Source: Paracoccus sp. IB05
Lineage (GTDB): Bacteria > Pseudomonadota > Alphaproteobacteria > Rhodobacterales > Rhodobacteraceae
DNA length: 64,000 bases
NCBI RefSeq assembly: GCF_016405985.1
Contig: NZ_JAEFCF010000014.1
Location: 45,697-109,696 of the forward strand
Direction of reading: 5' to 3'
A program made the translations under genes and the position numbers. Positions 55,650 through 63,983 of the stretch are shown here, in pieces. Every line of letters starts with the position of its first letter. Position 1 is the first letter of the stretch. The notes beneath the pieces were generated by a model that saw only the letters and a list, made by a program, of their open reading frames with translations, ran no database searches and had not been told where the DNA came from.

Positions 55650-55752
55650 GGGGGCCCTGCCCCCACGCGCTGCGCGCTCCCCCGGGATATTTAGGGACAG
55701 AAAATGAGAGGCCGCTATTTTCTGTCCTTAAATATCCCCGCCGGAGGCCTCC
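55650..55752. repeat. Repeat family A, complete copy in a divergent promoter region
   Basis: GGGGGC-CCT-GCCCCC (55650-55664), hairpin GCGC-TGC-GCGC, arm GGGATATTTAGGGACAGAAA plus ATGA (from 55684), short centre, inverted arm ATTTTCTGTCCTTAAATATC plus CCC (55717-55739), then CGCCGGAGGCCTCC. Unlike the other copies it lies between divergently transcribed genes, so it cannot be only a terminator. The remainder of the gap (55509-55829) shows a TTGACA at 55595 but no good -10. Confidence 0.9.
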
Positions 55753-55829
55753 GAAATCAGCCAGTTGCGGCGCGGTCTTGCGATCCGGGCCCGGGCATCC
55801 GACATTGGAGGGACAAGCCGGTGAGGATC

Positions 55830-56432
55830 ATGCAGGATCAGAGTAACAACCAGCCCTCAGCCGATGGCCTGGCTAAGGCGGCCACAGAGGCCACAAAGAA
55901 GGGCGGTTTGCCGCCGGTCCATCTGTGGAATCCGCCCTTTTGCGGCGATCTCGACATAAGGATCGCGCGGGATGGCACATGGTTCTATCTCGGCACCCCT
56001 ATCGGGCGCGAGGCGCTGGTGCGGTTGTTCTCGTCGATCCTGAAGCGCGAGGAAGGCAGATATTACCTTGTCACGCCGGTCGAGAAGGTCGGGATCATTG
56101 TCGAAGATGCGCCGCTCTTCGCCGTCGATATCGAGGCGGAAGGCACCGGGCGCGACCAGGTGCTGCGTTTTACCACGAAGACCGGGGACGTGGCCCTGGC
56201 CTCCGGCGCCCATCCGCTGGAGGTCAGACGCGATCCTGTTTCCGGCGAGCCCTCTCCCTATATCCTGATCCGGGGTGAGGGTGAGGCGGCGCTCTGGGCG
56301 CGGATCGACCGGAAAAGCTTTCTCCGGATGGTGGATTTCGGTTGCCATGAGACATATGACGGGGATAGCTGGTTTGGCCTCTGGTCTTCGGGGGAGTTTT
56401 TTCCCGTCATCAGATCTTCAGAACTGGCCTGA
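55830..56432 (+). CDS. DUF1285 family protein
   Basis: A 200-residue soluble protein of DUF1285 family type: LPPVHLWNPPFCGDLDIRIARDG at about residue 28, YLGTPIGREALVRLFSSILKREEGRYYLVTPVEKVGI and a beta-rich remainder. The function is unknown. It is divergent from moxR, an arrangement common in Rhodobacterales and suggestive of shared regulation. A GTG at 55821 is an alternative start. Nine bp separate its stop from the hydroxypyruvate isomerase start. Confidence 0.88.
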   Translation: MQDQSNNQPSADGLAKAATEATKKGGLPPVHLWNPPFCGDLDIRIARDGTWFYLGTPIGREALVRLFSSILKREEGRYYLVTPVEKVGIIVEDAPLFAVDIEAEGTGRDQVLRFTTKTGDVALASGAHPLEVRRDPVSGEPSPYILIRGEGEAALWARIDRKSFLRMVDFGCHETYDGDSWFGLWSSGEFFPVIRSSELA

Positions 56433-56441
56433 TCCCGATAT

Positions 56442-57215
56442 ATGTCCCGCTTCGCCGCCAATCTGACCTATCTCTTCACCGAGGTCCCGATGCTGGACCG
56501 CCCCGACTGGGCGCGGCGCACCGGCTTTGACGGGGTCGAGGTGCTGTTCCCCTATGATCACCCGGTTGCAGAATGGGAACGCGCGCTTGGCGACATGCCG
56601 CTCGTGCTGATCAACACGCCCCCGGGCGACTGGGCCTCGGGGGATCGCGGCTTTGCCGCCCGGCCCGGCGATGAGCAGACCTTCCGCGACGGGTTCCTTC
56701 ATGCTGCCGATTATGCGACGCGGCTGAATGTCCCTGCGGTGCATGTTATGGCCGGTGTCGCGCGCGGGCCACAGGCCGAGGCGGTGTTTACCGCCAATCT
56801 TACCTGGGCCGCCGAACAGGCGCCGGATCTGACGCTCGTGATGGAGCCGCTGAACCCCGACGACATGCCGGGCTACTTCCTCAATGATTACGACCAGGCG
56901 GCGCGGATCATCGACGATATCGCCAATCCGAAGATCGGCCTGCAATTTGACATCTGGCATGCGGCAAAGCTGCATGGCGATGCGGCCAGCGTCTGGGCCG
57001 ATCATCGTGACCGCATCCGCCATGTGCAGATCGCCGGTTTCCCGGCCCGCAATGAACCGGGTGGTGGCGGCTTTTCGCTGCCTGATCTCTGCGATGCGGT
57101 GGCAGAGCTGGAAAATGTCTGGATCAGCGCGGAATACCGGCCTGCGCGCGGCACGGCCCAGGGGCTGTTCTGGCTGAATGCGCTGAAATCGCGTGGCGCG
57201 CTGATCGGCGGCTGA
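56442..57215 (+). CDS. hyi: Hydroxypyruvate isomerase family protein
   Basis: A 257-residue TIM-barrel sugar isomerase that interconverts hydroxypyruvate and tartronate semialdehyde. Metal ligands and active-site acids are in TLVMEPLNPDDMPGYFL, IGLQFDIWHAAKLHGD, RIRHVQIAGFPARNEP and ENVWISAEYRP. The start MSRFAANLTYLFTEVP is typical. It is isolated from other glyoxylate genes here; ghrA, which acts on related compounds, is 12 kb away. Confidence 0.9.
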   Translation: MSRFAANLTYLFTEVPMLDRPDWARRTGFDGVEVLFPYDHPVAEWERALGDMPLVLINTPPGDWASGDRGFAARPGDEQTFRDGFLHAADYATRLNVPAVHVMAGVARGPQAEAVFTANLTWAAEQAPDLTLVMEPLNPDDMPGYFLNDYDQAARIIDDIANPKIGLQFDIWHAAKLHGDAASVWADHRDRIRHVQIAGFPARNEPGGGGFSLPDLCDAVAELENVWISAEYRPARGTAQGLFWLNALKSRGALIGG

Positions 57216-57250
57216 CCTCTTCCGGCACCGCCCGGGGCGCATAAGCGCCG

Positions 57251-57712
57251 TTACTTGCGGCGCAACCGGATCACCACATCGACACGGCTGATTTCGGTGC
57301 CGGCGGGGGGCTCGGGGATACGGGCGAGCTCGAGCTCTTCCTTGGGCGCATCGGTCAGGATCGCGCTGTCTTCCCAGTAGAAATGCGGGTGATCGTCGAT
57401 CCGCGTGTCGAAATAGCTGCGGGCCCCATCGACCACGATCTCATTCACGAGCCCGGCATCGCAGAATGCGCGCAGGGTGTTATAGACGGTGGCGAGGCTG
57501 ACTTTCTCCTGCGCGCAGCCGGCCATCTCGAAAAGGCTTTCGGCGGTGACATGGCGATCTTCACCATCGCCGACCAGCAGGCTGGCCAGAGCAAGGCGTT
57601 GCCGCGTCGGGCGCAGGCCCCCGCGTTGCAGCCAGTCAGAGGCCCTTTCCTGAGCCCTGATCTCTGCCTGAGCCCTTACATCGTGAGCTTCGCTCGCCTG
57701 TGCCATATCCAT
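57251..57712 (-). CDS. irr: Fur-family iron response regulator Irr
   Basis: Transcription factor of 153 residues that responds to haem/iron in alphaproteobacteria. Winged-helix part LRPTRQRLALASLLVGDGEDRHVTAESLFEMA with recognition helix KVSLATVYNTLRAFCDAGLV; the dimer domain has DDHPHFYWEDS, the His-rich haem/metal region of Irr. The ATG at 57712 has AGGAG upstream. It is divergent from fabA. Direct control of the fab genes by Irr is not shown by any matching operator. Confidence 0.9.
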   Translation of the reverse strand: MDMAQASEAHDVRAQAEIRAQERASDWLQRGGLRPTRQRLALASLLVGDGEDRHVTAESLFEMAGCAQEKVSLATVYNTLRAFCDAGLVNEIVVDGARSYFDTRIDDHPHFYWEDSAILTDAPKEELELARIPEPPAGTEISRVDVVIRLRRK

Positions 57713-57987
57713 CCTGCTCCTGCCCTTTTGCCGCAGTGTCACAGCATCGCGTTCCGTTTCCGGGCCGCCGGCCCCTGTAAAATGCAGGGAGGCAGCACCG
57801 ACCGGACGCGACACCGCCAGCTGTCATACGGGCGTTGCTGGAAAGATTATAAAGTGTTGCGGCCCGGGGATTCAATTGAAAACCGCCAAAATGCCCTGCG
57901 GCCCCCTCGCAAGCGCTGCGCCCTTGCCCTATGTTTGTCGCCTCTGTTAGAGGAAAGTTGTGAAACTAAAGACAGAACGGGGAGATT

Positions 57988-58497
57988 ATGGGGCGTTATC
58001 CGAACAAATTCGACCGGGATGACCTGCTCGCCTGCGCAAGGGGCGAGCTGTTTGGCCCCGGCAACGCCCAGCTGCCCGAGCCGCCGATGCTGATGATGGA
58101 CCGCATCACCGAGATCTCGGAAGATGGCGGCGAGCATGGCAAGGGCCATGTGGTTGCCGAATTCGACATCACGCCGGATCTGTGGTTCTTCGCCTGCCAT
58201 TTCCCCGGCAATCCGATCATGCCGGGCTGTCTTGGCCTTGACGGGCTGTGGCAGCTGACCGGGTTTAACCTCGGCTGGCGCGGCTGGGAAGGCCGCGGCT
58301 ATGCGCTTGGCGTGGGCGAGGTCAAACTTACCGGCATGGTGCGCCCCGAGCGCAAGATGCTGCGCTATTACGTCGATTTCACCAAGGCCGTGCAAAGCCG
58401 CCGCCTGACCATGGGTGTGGCAGACGGGCGCGTGGAAGCGGATGGCGAGACCATCTACCTCGTGAAAGATATGAAGGTGGCCCTCTCGGCCTCCTGA
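57988..58497 (+). CDS. fabA: 3-Hydroxydecanoyl-ACP dehydratase/isomerase
   Basis: Key enzyme of anaerobic unsaturated fatty-acid synthesis: dehydrates 3-hydroxyacyl-ACP and isomerises trans-2- to cis-3-decenoyl-ACP. 169 residues. Hot-dog fold with catalytic His in [20 protein letters not shown] and the catalytic Asp in [15 protein letters not shown] precedes the ATG. It begins the operon fabA-fabB-fabI. Confidence 0.97.
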   Translation: MGRYPNKFDRDDLLACARGELFGPGNAQLPEPPMLMMDRITEISEDGGEHGKGHVVAEFDITPDLWFFACHFPGNPIMPGCLGLDGLWQLTGFNLGWRGWEGRGYALGVGEVKLTGMVRPERKMLRYYVDFTKAVQSRRLTMGVADGRVEADGETIYLVKDMKVALSAS

Positions 58498-58521
58498 CCT
58501 CAAGGCAAGGACTGTACCCCT

Positions 58522-59751
58522 ATGCGTCGCGTCGTCATCACCGGTCTCGGCATCGTCTCTCCCATCGGCAATGATGTGGCCGAGGTCGAAGCCAGCCTGC
58601 GCGCCGGGAAATCCGGCATCGTTTTCGCCCCGGACTATGCCGAGCGTGGCTTCCGCTCGCGCGTGCATGGCCAGCCGAACATCACCTTCGAGGACCATAT
58701 CGACAAGCGCGACCTGCGCTTCATGGGCGATGGCGCAGCCTATAATTTCATCGCGATGCAACAGGCGATCAAAGATTCGGGCCTTGCGGAAAGCGATATC
58801 TCGAATGAGCGCACCGGCATCATCGTCGGATCGGGTGGCCCTTCGACCAAATCCTTCTTCAAGGCGCATAACATCGTCGCGGAAACCGGCTCGCCCAAGC
58901 GGATCGGCCCGTTCGGCGTGACCAAAGGCATGTCCTCGACGACCTCGGCCTGCCTGGCGACGCCCTTTAAAATCAAGGGCGTGAATTATTCGATCACCTC
59001 GGCCTGCTCGACCTCGGCGCATTGCATCGGCAATGGGGCAGAGCTGATCCAGATGGGCAAGCAGGATATCGTTTTCGCCGGCGGCGGCGAGGAGCTCGAC
59101 TGGACGCTGTCCTGCCTCTTCGACGCGATGGGCGCGATGTCGTCGAAATACAATGACACGCCGGAACGCGCCTCGCGCACCTATGACGCCAATCGCGACG
59201 GTTTCGTGATCGCGGGCGGCGGCGGCCTTGTTGTGCTGGAAGAGCTGAACCATGCGCTGGCGCGTGGCGCAAAGATCTACGGCGAAGTCACCGGCTACGG
59301 CGCCACCTCTGACGGCTATGACATGGTCGCGCCCTCGGGTGAGGGCGGCGAGCGGTCGATGAAACTGGCGCTGTCCACCCTGCCGGAAGGCCGCCGGATC
59401 GACTACCTGAACAGCCACGGCACCTCGACCGGCGTCGGCGACATCACCGAGATCAAGGCGATCCGCCGCGTCTTTGGCGAGGGGAAAACCCCGCCGGTGG
59501 CCTCGACCAAATCTCTGACCGGCCACTCGCTCGGCGCAACCGGGGTGCATGAGGCGATCTATTCGCTGATCATGATGAACAAGGGTTTCATCGCGGCCTC
59601 GGCCAATGTCGAAACCCCCGACCCGGAGCTGCTGCCGGGCGAAATCGTGACCAGCCTTCGCGAGAATGTCGAAATTGACGGTGTATTGTCGAACAGTTTC
59701 GGGTTCGGCGGCACCAATGCCACTTTGGTTATGAGTAAATATCTCGGGTAA
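58522..59751 (+). CDS. fabB: Beta-ketoacyl-ACP synthase I
   Basis: Condensing enzyme of 409 residues, required with FabA to elongate the cis-unsaturated intermediate. Thiolase fold with nucleophile Cys in [18 protein letters not shown], His residues in [12 protein letters not shown] and [11 protein letters not shown], and the C-terminal [13 protein letters not shown]. It lies 24 bp after fabA. Confidence 0.97.
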   Translation: MRRVVITGLGIVSPIGNDVAEVEASLRAGKSGIVFAPDYAERGFRSRVHGQPNITFEDHIDKRDLRFMGDGAAYNFIAMQQAIKDSGLAESDISNERTGIIVGSGGPSTKSFFKAHNIVAETGSPKRIGPFGVTKGMSSTTSACLATPFKIKGVNYSITSACSTSAHCIGNGAELIQMGKQDIVFAGGGEELDWTLSCLFDAMGAMSSKYNDTPERASRTYDANRDGFVIAGGGGLVVLEELNHALARGAKIYGEVTGYGATSDGYDMVAPSGEGGERSMKLALSTLPEGRRIDYLNSHGTSTGVGDITEIKAIRRVFGEGKTPPVASTKSLTGHSLGATGVHEAIYSLIMMNKGFIAASANVETPDPELLPGEIVTSLRENVEIDGVLSNSFGFGGTNATLVMSKYLG

Positions 59752-59774
59752 GAATAAAGCGGGGGAACCGGGCA

Positions 59775-60563
59775 ATGGCCGGACTGATGCAGGGTAAACG
59801 CGGCCTCGTCATGGGGGTTGCGAATGACCGTTCCATTGCCTGGGGCATTGCCTCGGCGCTGGCGGCCGAAGGGGCAGAGCTGGCTTTCTCCTATCAGGGC
59901 GAAGCGTTCGGCAAGCGGTTGCAGCCGCTTGCCGCTTCGGTCGGATCCGATATCCTTGTTGATGTCGATGTGACCAATGAGGCCTCGCTGGACACCTGTT
60001 TTGCTGCGCTGAAAGACCGTTGGGGCAGCCTGGATTTCGTGGTCCATGCCATCGCCTATTCCGACAAGAACGAGCTGACCGGGCGCTTCACCAATACGAG
60101 CCGCGCGAATTTCCTCAATTCGATGAATATCTCGTGTTTCAGCTTTATCGACGTGGCCCGCCGCGCCGCCGAGCTGATGCCGGACGGTGGCAGTCTTGTC
60201 ACCCTGACCTTCCAGGGCTCGACCAGAATCGCCCCGAATTACAATGTGATGGGGGTGGCCAAGGCCGCGCTCGAATCAGCGACGCGCTATCTGGCAAATG
60301 ACCTTGGGCCGCAGGGCGTGCGGGTGAATGCGATCTCACCCGGGCCAATGAAGACGCTGGCCGGATCGGCGATCGGCGGCGCGCGCGCGACCTTCCGCCA
60401 CACCGAAGAAAACGCGCCGCTGCGGGCGAATGCCACACTGGAAACCATCGGCGGCACCGCAGTCTGGCTGTGCTCGGATTACGGTCGCGCCACGACGGGC
60501 GAGACGATCCATGTCGATGGCGGCTTCCATATCCTCGGTTTCCCGCAATCGGAAAACCTCTGA
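59775..60563 (+). CDS. fabI: Enoyl-ACP reductase (FabI type)
   Basis: NADH-dependent short-chain-dehydrogenase-fold enzyme of 262 residues that completes each elongation cycle. Cofactor motif KRGLVMGVANDRSIAWGIA, then DFVVHAIAYSDKNELTG, and the Tyr-x6-Lys active site in YNVMGVAKAALE. The tail DGGFHILGFP is typical. Third gene of the fab operon, 23 bp after fabB. Confidence 0.95.
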   Translation: MAGLMQGKRGLVMGVANDRSIAWGIASALAAEGAELAFSYQGEAFGKRLQPLAASVGSDILVDVDVTNEASLDTCFAALKDRWGSLDFVVHAIAYSDKNELTGRFTNTSRANFLNSMNISCFSFIDVARRAAELMPDGGSLVTLTFQGSTRIAPNYNVMGVAKAALESATRYLANDLGPQGVRVNAISPGPMKTLAGSAIGGARATFRHTEENAPLRANATLETIGGTAVWLCSDYGRATTGETIHVDGGFHILGFPQSENL

Positions 60564-60604
60564 ACGGCGCCGGAATGGGGGGTAAATGCCCCCCCCGTCC
60601 CAGC

Positions 60605-61390
60605 TCAGCAAAGCATGTCAGGCGGGCTGAGCCAGCCCGTCGCCCAGCCGGTGGCCCAGGTCATTGAGCGCTGCTGTGGCGCCGCCGCGACCAGGATGGC
60701 AAGGTCATCGAGACCGGCCAGCAGATCCAGCGCCGGCGCCGCCGCAGGGTCAGGCCGGGTGGCGTCGATCAGCAAAACCCCGGGCCGCATCGCAAGTGCG
60801 CGTGCCATCACCAGGGCCAGCTGGCCGGCGGCATCAAGCCCGGCGCAATCCTGATCCGCTTGCGCGAGCAGGCCCATTTTCGCCAGCGCCATCGCGATAT
60901 CCTGCCGCCGCCGGTCATCCCGGACCTCGCCCCAGTCACAGCCCTCGGGCAAAAGCGCCCGCGACACCGTCTGCCACAGGCTCACTCCCGCACTCACCCC
61001 CACCCTACCCGCCGGATCGCAAAGGCTTCCCGCGTCAACCAAAGCGACCTTCTGCCGGACCTCAGCCCCAGACATCAGCCAGATGTCGCGCCCCTGCAGG
61101 CAGACCGCCCCGGCCATCGCCGCAGTTTGCCGCGCGATCAGCCGCAGCACCTCCGCCGCAATCTCCGGCTGATCCCCGAACAGAACCAGCCGCTCGCCCT
61201 GATCGAGGCGAAAGCTGAGCCGCGGCCAGAGACGCGGGTCGCGGCCCTGAACCTGCGAAGGCAGCGCCACTTTCCGAAACTCAACCGGAGGAAAACCGGC
61301 CTGTGTCAGCGCCGCGCCGGACGCACGCACCGCGCGGCTGTCGCCATGACGGATCTTAAATCCCCCCGAGGGGGCCTTCGCATATATCAC
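60605..61390 (-). CDS. Degenerate ABC-ATPase-like protein behind a cobalamin riboswitch
   Basis: A 261-residue protein starting at GTG 61390 (AGGAG six bases upstream), 48 bases after cobalamin riboswitch 3. It has the outline of an ABC ATPase (LWPRLSFRLDQGERLVLFGD ... QLALVMARALAMRPGVLLIDATRPDP), but Walker A (GxxGxGKS/T) is replaced by FGDQPEIAAEV, the signature is LDAAGQL and the Walker B Glu is absent. No permease or binding protein adjoins it. It is either a decaying gene or a non-catalytic B12-regulated protein. It ends 41 bp from the convergent fabI stop. Confidence 0.7.
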   Translation of the reverse strand: MIYAKAPSGGFKIRHGDSRAVRASGAALTQAGFPPVEFRKVALPSQVQGRDPRLWPRLSFRLDQGERLVLFGDQPEIAAEVLRLIARQTAAMAGAVCLQGRDIWLMSGAEVRQKVALVDAGSLCDPAGRVGVSAGVSLWQTVSRALLPEGCDWGEVRDDRRRQDIAMALAKMGLLAQADQDCAGLDAAGQLALVMARALAMRPGVLLIDATRPDPAAAPALDLLAGLDDLAILVAAAPQQRSMTWATGWATGWLSPPDMLC

Positions 61391-61437
61391 CGCAAACTCC
61401 TTCCGGGGCACCCCGCCCGGGCTCTTGTTGATGTCTT

Positions 61438-61624
61438 GCGATGGCAGGTCTCCTGACTTGCGGGTCGCGGCTCGCTCCGGCCTTCCCGCCCCGAAGGGCA
61501 GTGGCATTCCGGAGGTTGCTCGCCGCTCACAGTTGCGGGGGCAGTCGGGGCCTTGGCGGTTTGAGCCGCCGCACCCCGTTCCCTTTTCACCCGAAACGGC
61601 CAGAGCCGGTCCGGGAACCATCGC
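61438..61624 (-). promoter_or_regulatory. Cobalamin riboswitch 3
   Basis: On the minus strand: outer stem GCGATGG/CCATCGC (61618-61624 with 61438-61444) closes exactly, GGGAAC and GGTGCGG follow, then CTGCCCCCGCAACTGTGAGC with GG (61523-61544), GCCACTGCC, GGGAAGG and the B12 box GACCCGCAAGTCAGGAGACC (61446-61466). All conserved elements are intact. It leads into the GTG start at 61390, where a Shine-Dalgarno sequence could be sequestered. Confidence 0.95.
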
Positions 61625-61742
61625 CCCTATGGAAAACCCGGAGCGGTCCGGGGTCAACCGGTTTTTGCCCCCCGCTCCGCGAGGGCGCACGCAGGGGCCA
61701 TGACGGCGCCAGCGGTCACAAACGGAGACCAGCACTACAATA

Positions 61743-61777
61743 GGACGATACGCGCTCCATAACGCGGGGTATCGTCC
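61743..61777. promoter_or_regulatory. Inverted repeat upstream of riboswitch 3
   Basis: GGACGATAC and GTATCGTCC form a 9-bp perfect inverted repeat with 17 bases between. On the minus strand it is followed by TATTGT, a possible -10 box for the riboswitch transcript, so it may be an operator. Confidence 0.4.
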
Positions 61778-61847
61778 ACTGTGTATCGGGATCAAACCAG
61801 TGTGACAAAGATCCGCGCCTGGCCGGCGCCGTATTGTGGTCATGCCA

Positions 61848-61894
61848 GGCCGGGATACGGCAGGCCGGAGGCTTTGGTCTGCCGTATCCCGGCC
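61848..61894. repeat. Perfect 16-bp inverted repeat
   Basis: GGCCGGGATACGGCAG (61848-61863) and CTGCCGTATCCCGGCC (61879-61894) are exact complements around a 15-base loop; a further GCCTGGC/GCCAGGC pair (61817, 61844) adjoins. No gene ends here and no T run follows. Confidence 0.8.
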
Positions 61895-61922
61895 AACAGA
61901 CTGGATTCTCATCGTGAATCCG

Positions 61923-62474
61923 TCACAGCATTTGCGCAACAGCGATCATCCGACACGCAAAACGCCGAGCTGCCGATACCGAAATCCCGACTTCCGACGC
62001 GTGAATACCAACCTGCCAGAAGATCAGATATGGGGTCAGACATGAAAAAGCAGCCCAAAGGGCGGCCAGGTTGCGCTGCGGTCGGTTGCAAGCGCTGCTT
62101 CTTCCGGTGCCGGTCCAGTTTCTTCTGCTCCTCGGAACTGCGGCCCATGGCGCGGGTCGTATCGGCTGACGGATGGCCGTCGGTTCCGGATCATGACGGT
62201 GGCCGATGCCGCACCCGCGAATGTCTGGCCCTGATCGCCAAAACCTCGTTGTCGGCAGGCCGATGCGCTGCTCCATCATTCGGATCAGGGATCGCACTAC
62301 ACTGGCCAGCAGCTCCAGCGGCGACTTGCTGACAATGGGATCACCAGCCTGAGGAGCCTTGCGGGTCACCACAAAAGCTGGGGCGCTCGCGGATATCATT
62401 TCGGCGGCAGAGCTCGGGCGCAGCGTGGATGTGCGCAATTGTTTCTGAATGCTGGCCCTTTTGAAGCCCGCCAT
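61923..62474 (-). pseudogene. Unidentified reading frame, coding-like only at its start
   Basis: From ATG 62474 (GGAG just upstream) the product begins MAGFKRASIQKQLRTSTLRP and continues to about MMEQRIGLPTTRF, roughly 75 residues that look like real protein (amphipathic helices, VVTRKAPQAGDPIVSKSPLELL). Beyond that the sequence is Arg/Pro-rich and has the character of a shifted frame. It could be the 5' end of a lost plasmid or element gene. It is divergent from the small gene at 62508. Confidence 0.3.
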
Positions 62475-62507
62475 GTCTCCGCTCAAAAAAAGTGAAAAAC
62501 CGAAGCC

Positions 62508-62771
62508 ATGCAGTATCCTGTCACTCGCGCCGACCTCGCCGCGTTTTACGGAAAATTTCTGACGACCACGACCATCGCGACCGGGTTCGGGCTACATGAG
62601 AACGAGGTTCTCGCAGTGCTACGGGCAACAGGAAAGCAACCATTTACCCTGGATGCGAGGTCGGCAGGGTTCATTTCACCACGGGATGAGATCGAACGTT
62701 GCTTCACCATCAGGCAACGACACGAGCAGCAGAAATTGGGAGATATCTCTATAATACCTTGGGAATCTTGA
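62508..62771 (+). CDS. Small hypothetical protein, possible HTH fragment
   Basis: An 87-residue frame. VTRADLAAFYGKFLTTTTIATGFGLHENEVLAVLRATGKQPF has a helix-turn-helix-like pattern, somewhat like the C-terminal repeats of TniQ-type transposition proteins (DLxxFxxxFxTxxxIAxxxGLxxxEVxxxLxxxGxxP). No Shine-Dalgarno sequence and a lower GC content than its neighbours. It may be a fragment of a larger lost gene. Confidence 0.4.
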   Translation: MQYPVTRADLAAFYGKFLTTTTIATGFGLHENEVLAVLRATGKQPFTLDARSAGFISPRDEIERCFTIRQRHEQQKLGDISIIPWES

Positions 62772-63197
62772 ATTTCTCTTTTAAAGCACGGACCTGCCAC
62801 TGAACTTTTACCCGGCTGCGGCCGGAGCCCGTTGATCATTTACGCCCTTGGGCGCGGTTTGAGCAATCACGCGGCGCCGGAGCTTTCATGTTGCGCAGCG
62901 GGAGGGGTGATTGCGATTTCCAGATGCAGGGCGAAACCTGCCGGGGTCTGATTCAGGGATCTGATGGTGTGCAAGTCGGAGACCGATGCTCTGGCTGAGG
63001 TCACCGCAGCCAGCGAAGTTCGGAACGACCACAGCCGTTCACGCCGGGCGGGCAGGATTTCGGGCAGTTGTTCGAACGGAACTGGGCTGAGCCGGTGTTG
63101 CTCAGCACGCGGTCAGGACCGTGACACGACATTCCTTATCGCCGAGCACCTGGTCCCGGCTGGCCCGGCAAGCTTCTCGAATATCCTGAATCTGCCG
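62772..63197. other. Gap with possible coding remnants
   Basis: No complete gene. One minus-strand frame at roughly 62880-63120 reads FEQLPEILPARRERLWSFRT and onward to a stop like the end of a protein, but has no start and ends abruptly at its 5' side. It is probably a remnant of accessory DNA. Confidence 0.3.
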
Positions 63198-63227
63198 AAT
63201 ACCAACTTTTGTCGAAAAGTTGGTATT
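63198..63227. terminator. Perfect AT-rich hairpin downstream of tRNA-Arg(UCU)
   Basis: AATACCAACTTTT and AAAAGTTGGTATT pair over 13 bp around a GTCG loop. It lies 36 bp beyond the 3' end of the minus-strand tRNA and could terminate it, though no long U run follows. Its base composition differs from the surrounding DNA. Confidence 0.5.
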
Positions 63228-63262
63228 TCGATGTCGAACGACAGAAACACATAAAAGAGAGA

Positions 63263-63339
63263 TGGCGACCCCGGGAGGACTTGAACCCCCAACCCCAGAC
63301 TTAGAAGGTCCGTGCTCTATCCAGTTGAGCTACGGGGCC
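63263..63339 (-). tRNA. tRNA-Arg (anticodon UCU)
   Basis: The minus strand gives a 77-base cloverleaf: acceptor GGCCCCG/CGGGGTC, D-arm GCTCAACTGGATAGAGC, anticodon loop CTTCTAA (anticodon TCT), T-arm GGGGGTTCAAGTCCTCC and encoded CCA. Accessory remnants lie on both sides. Confidence 0.97.
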
Positions 63340-63687
63340 GTGTTCGTCTCTGATAGCGGTTCGGAAAATGGTTCGCAACGCAGGACTGCGTCCACAGCTG
63401 GAGATCCCTGCTTCCATATCCGGACGAGGAGTAGCTGCATCTGTTACCCCAGCACCGCTCCTGCTGCTGCAAGGGAGAACTCTGGTAACAAGCTTGATCC
63501 ATTTGCTGTGGCCCCCGGCTCTTATCCGGAGTCAGCGAGACTACGGGTTTGAATTTTGCCCATCCGCGCGGGTTGAAAGTGCGCGATACTGAACAGTTAA
63601 TCGCCCATCTGATCGACATTTGACCTGCATCCGGCCGACATTGTCGCGCACGGCCTAACATTATGAACTCAATAGCTTACCGTGCAG
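63340..63687. other. Gap upstream of tRNA-Arg(UCU)
   Basis: No supportable gene in either direction; the composition is lower in GC than the core genes. It presumably includes the tRNA promoter, which I could not place. Confidence 0.4.
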
Positions 63688-63983
63688 TTATGCCGAGCAA
63701 GTATCGTCACAAGCTCTTGCAGGGCATAACGCACACCCCTCGGACAGCGCCTGCCGTCCGGCGCGACTGCGCAGGTATGTGGTGACAAACCGGCTGCCAG
63801 AGGGCGGCGGCTCCTGAAGCCGACGCGCCCAGTTGCAGATCACCACCTCAGACGGCCAGCGATCCCTGTGCTTGCACTGTGCTTGCCCTGCCCGTGCTGC
63901 TCGACCACTTCGGCCAGCGCGCTCAGGGTCTCGGCAGACAAATAGTGGACCTGTCCCGGTTCTGTTCCGGTCAGGTGCTCATG
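63688..63983 (-). pseudogene. Frameshifted remnant of an accessory protein
   Basis: On the minus strand one frame reads HEHLTGTEPGQVHYLSAETL...VVEQHGQGKH and the next frame continues RDRWPSEVVICNWARRLQEP...FVTTYLRSRAGRQALSEG. The break coincides with an 11-bp direct duplication (CTGTGCTTGCA at 63866-63876 and CTGTGCTTGCC at 63877-63887). Removing one copy would restore the frame. There is no start codon after the preceding stop. Family unknown. Confidence 0.45.

Noticed and set aside
63661..63760. ATGCCGAGCAAGTATCGTCACAAG resembling the start of an IS200-type transposase (M-x-x-KYRHK)
   Set aside because: The frame stops after about 30 codons with no further transposase motifs, and the opposite strand carries a better coding-like remnant.
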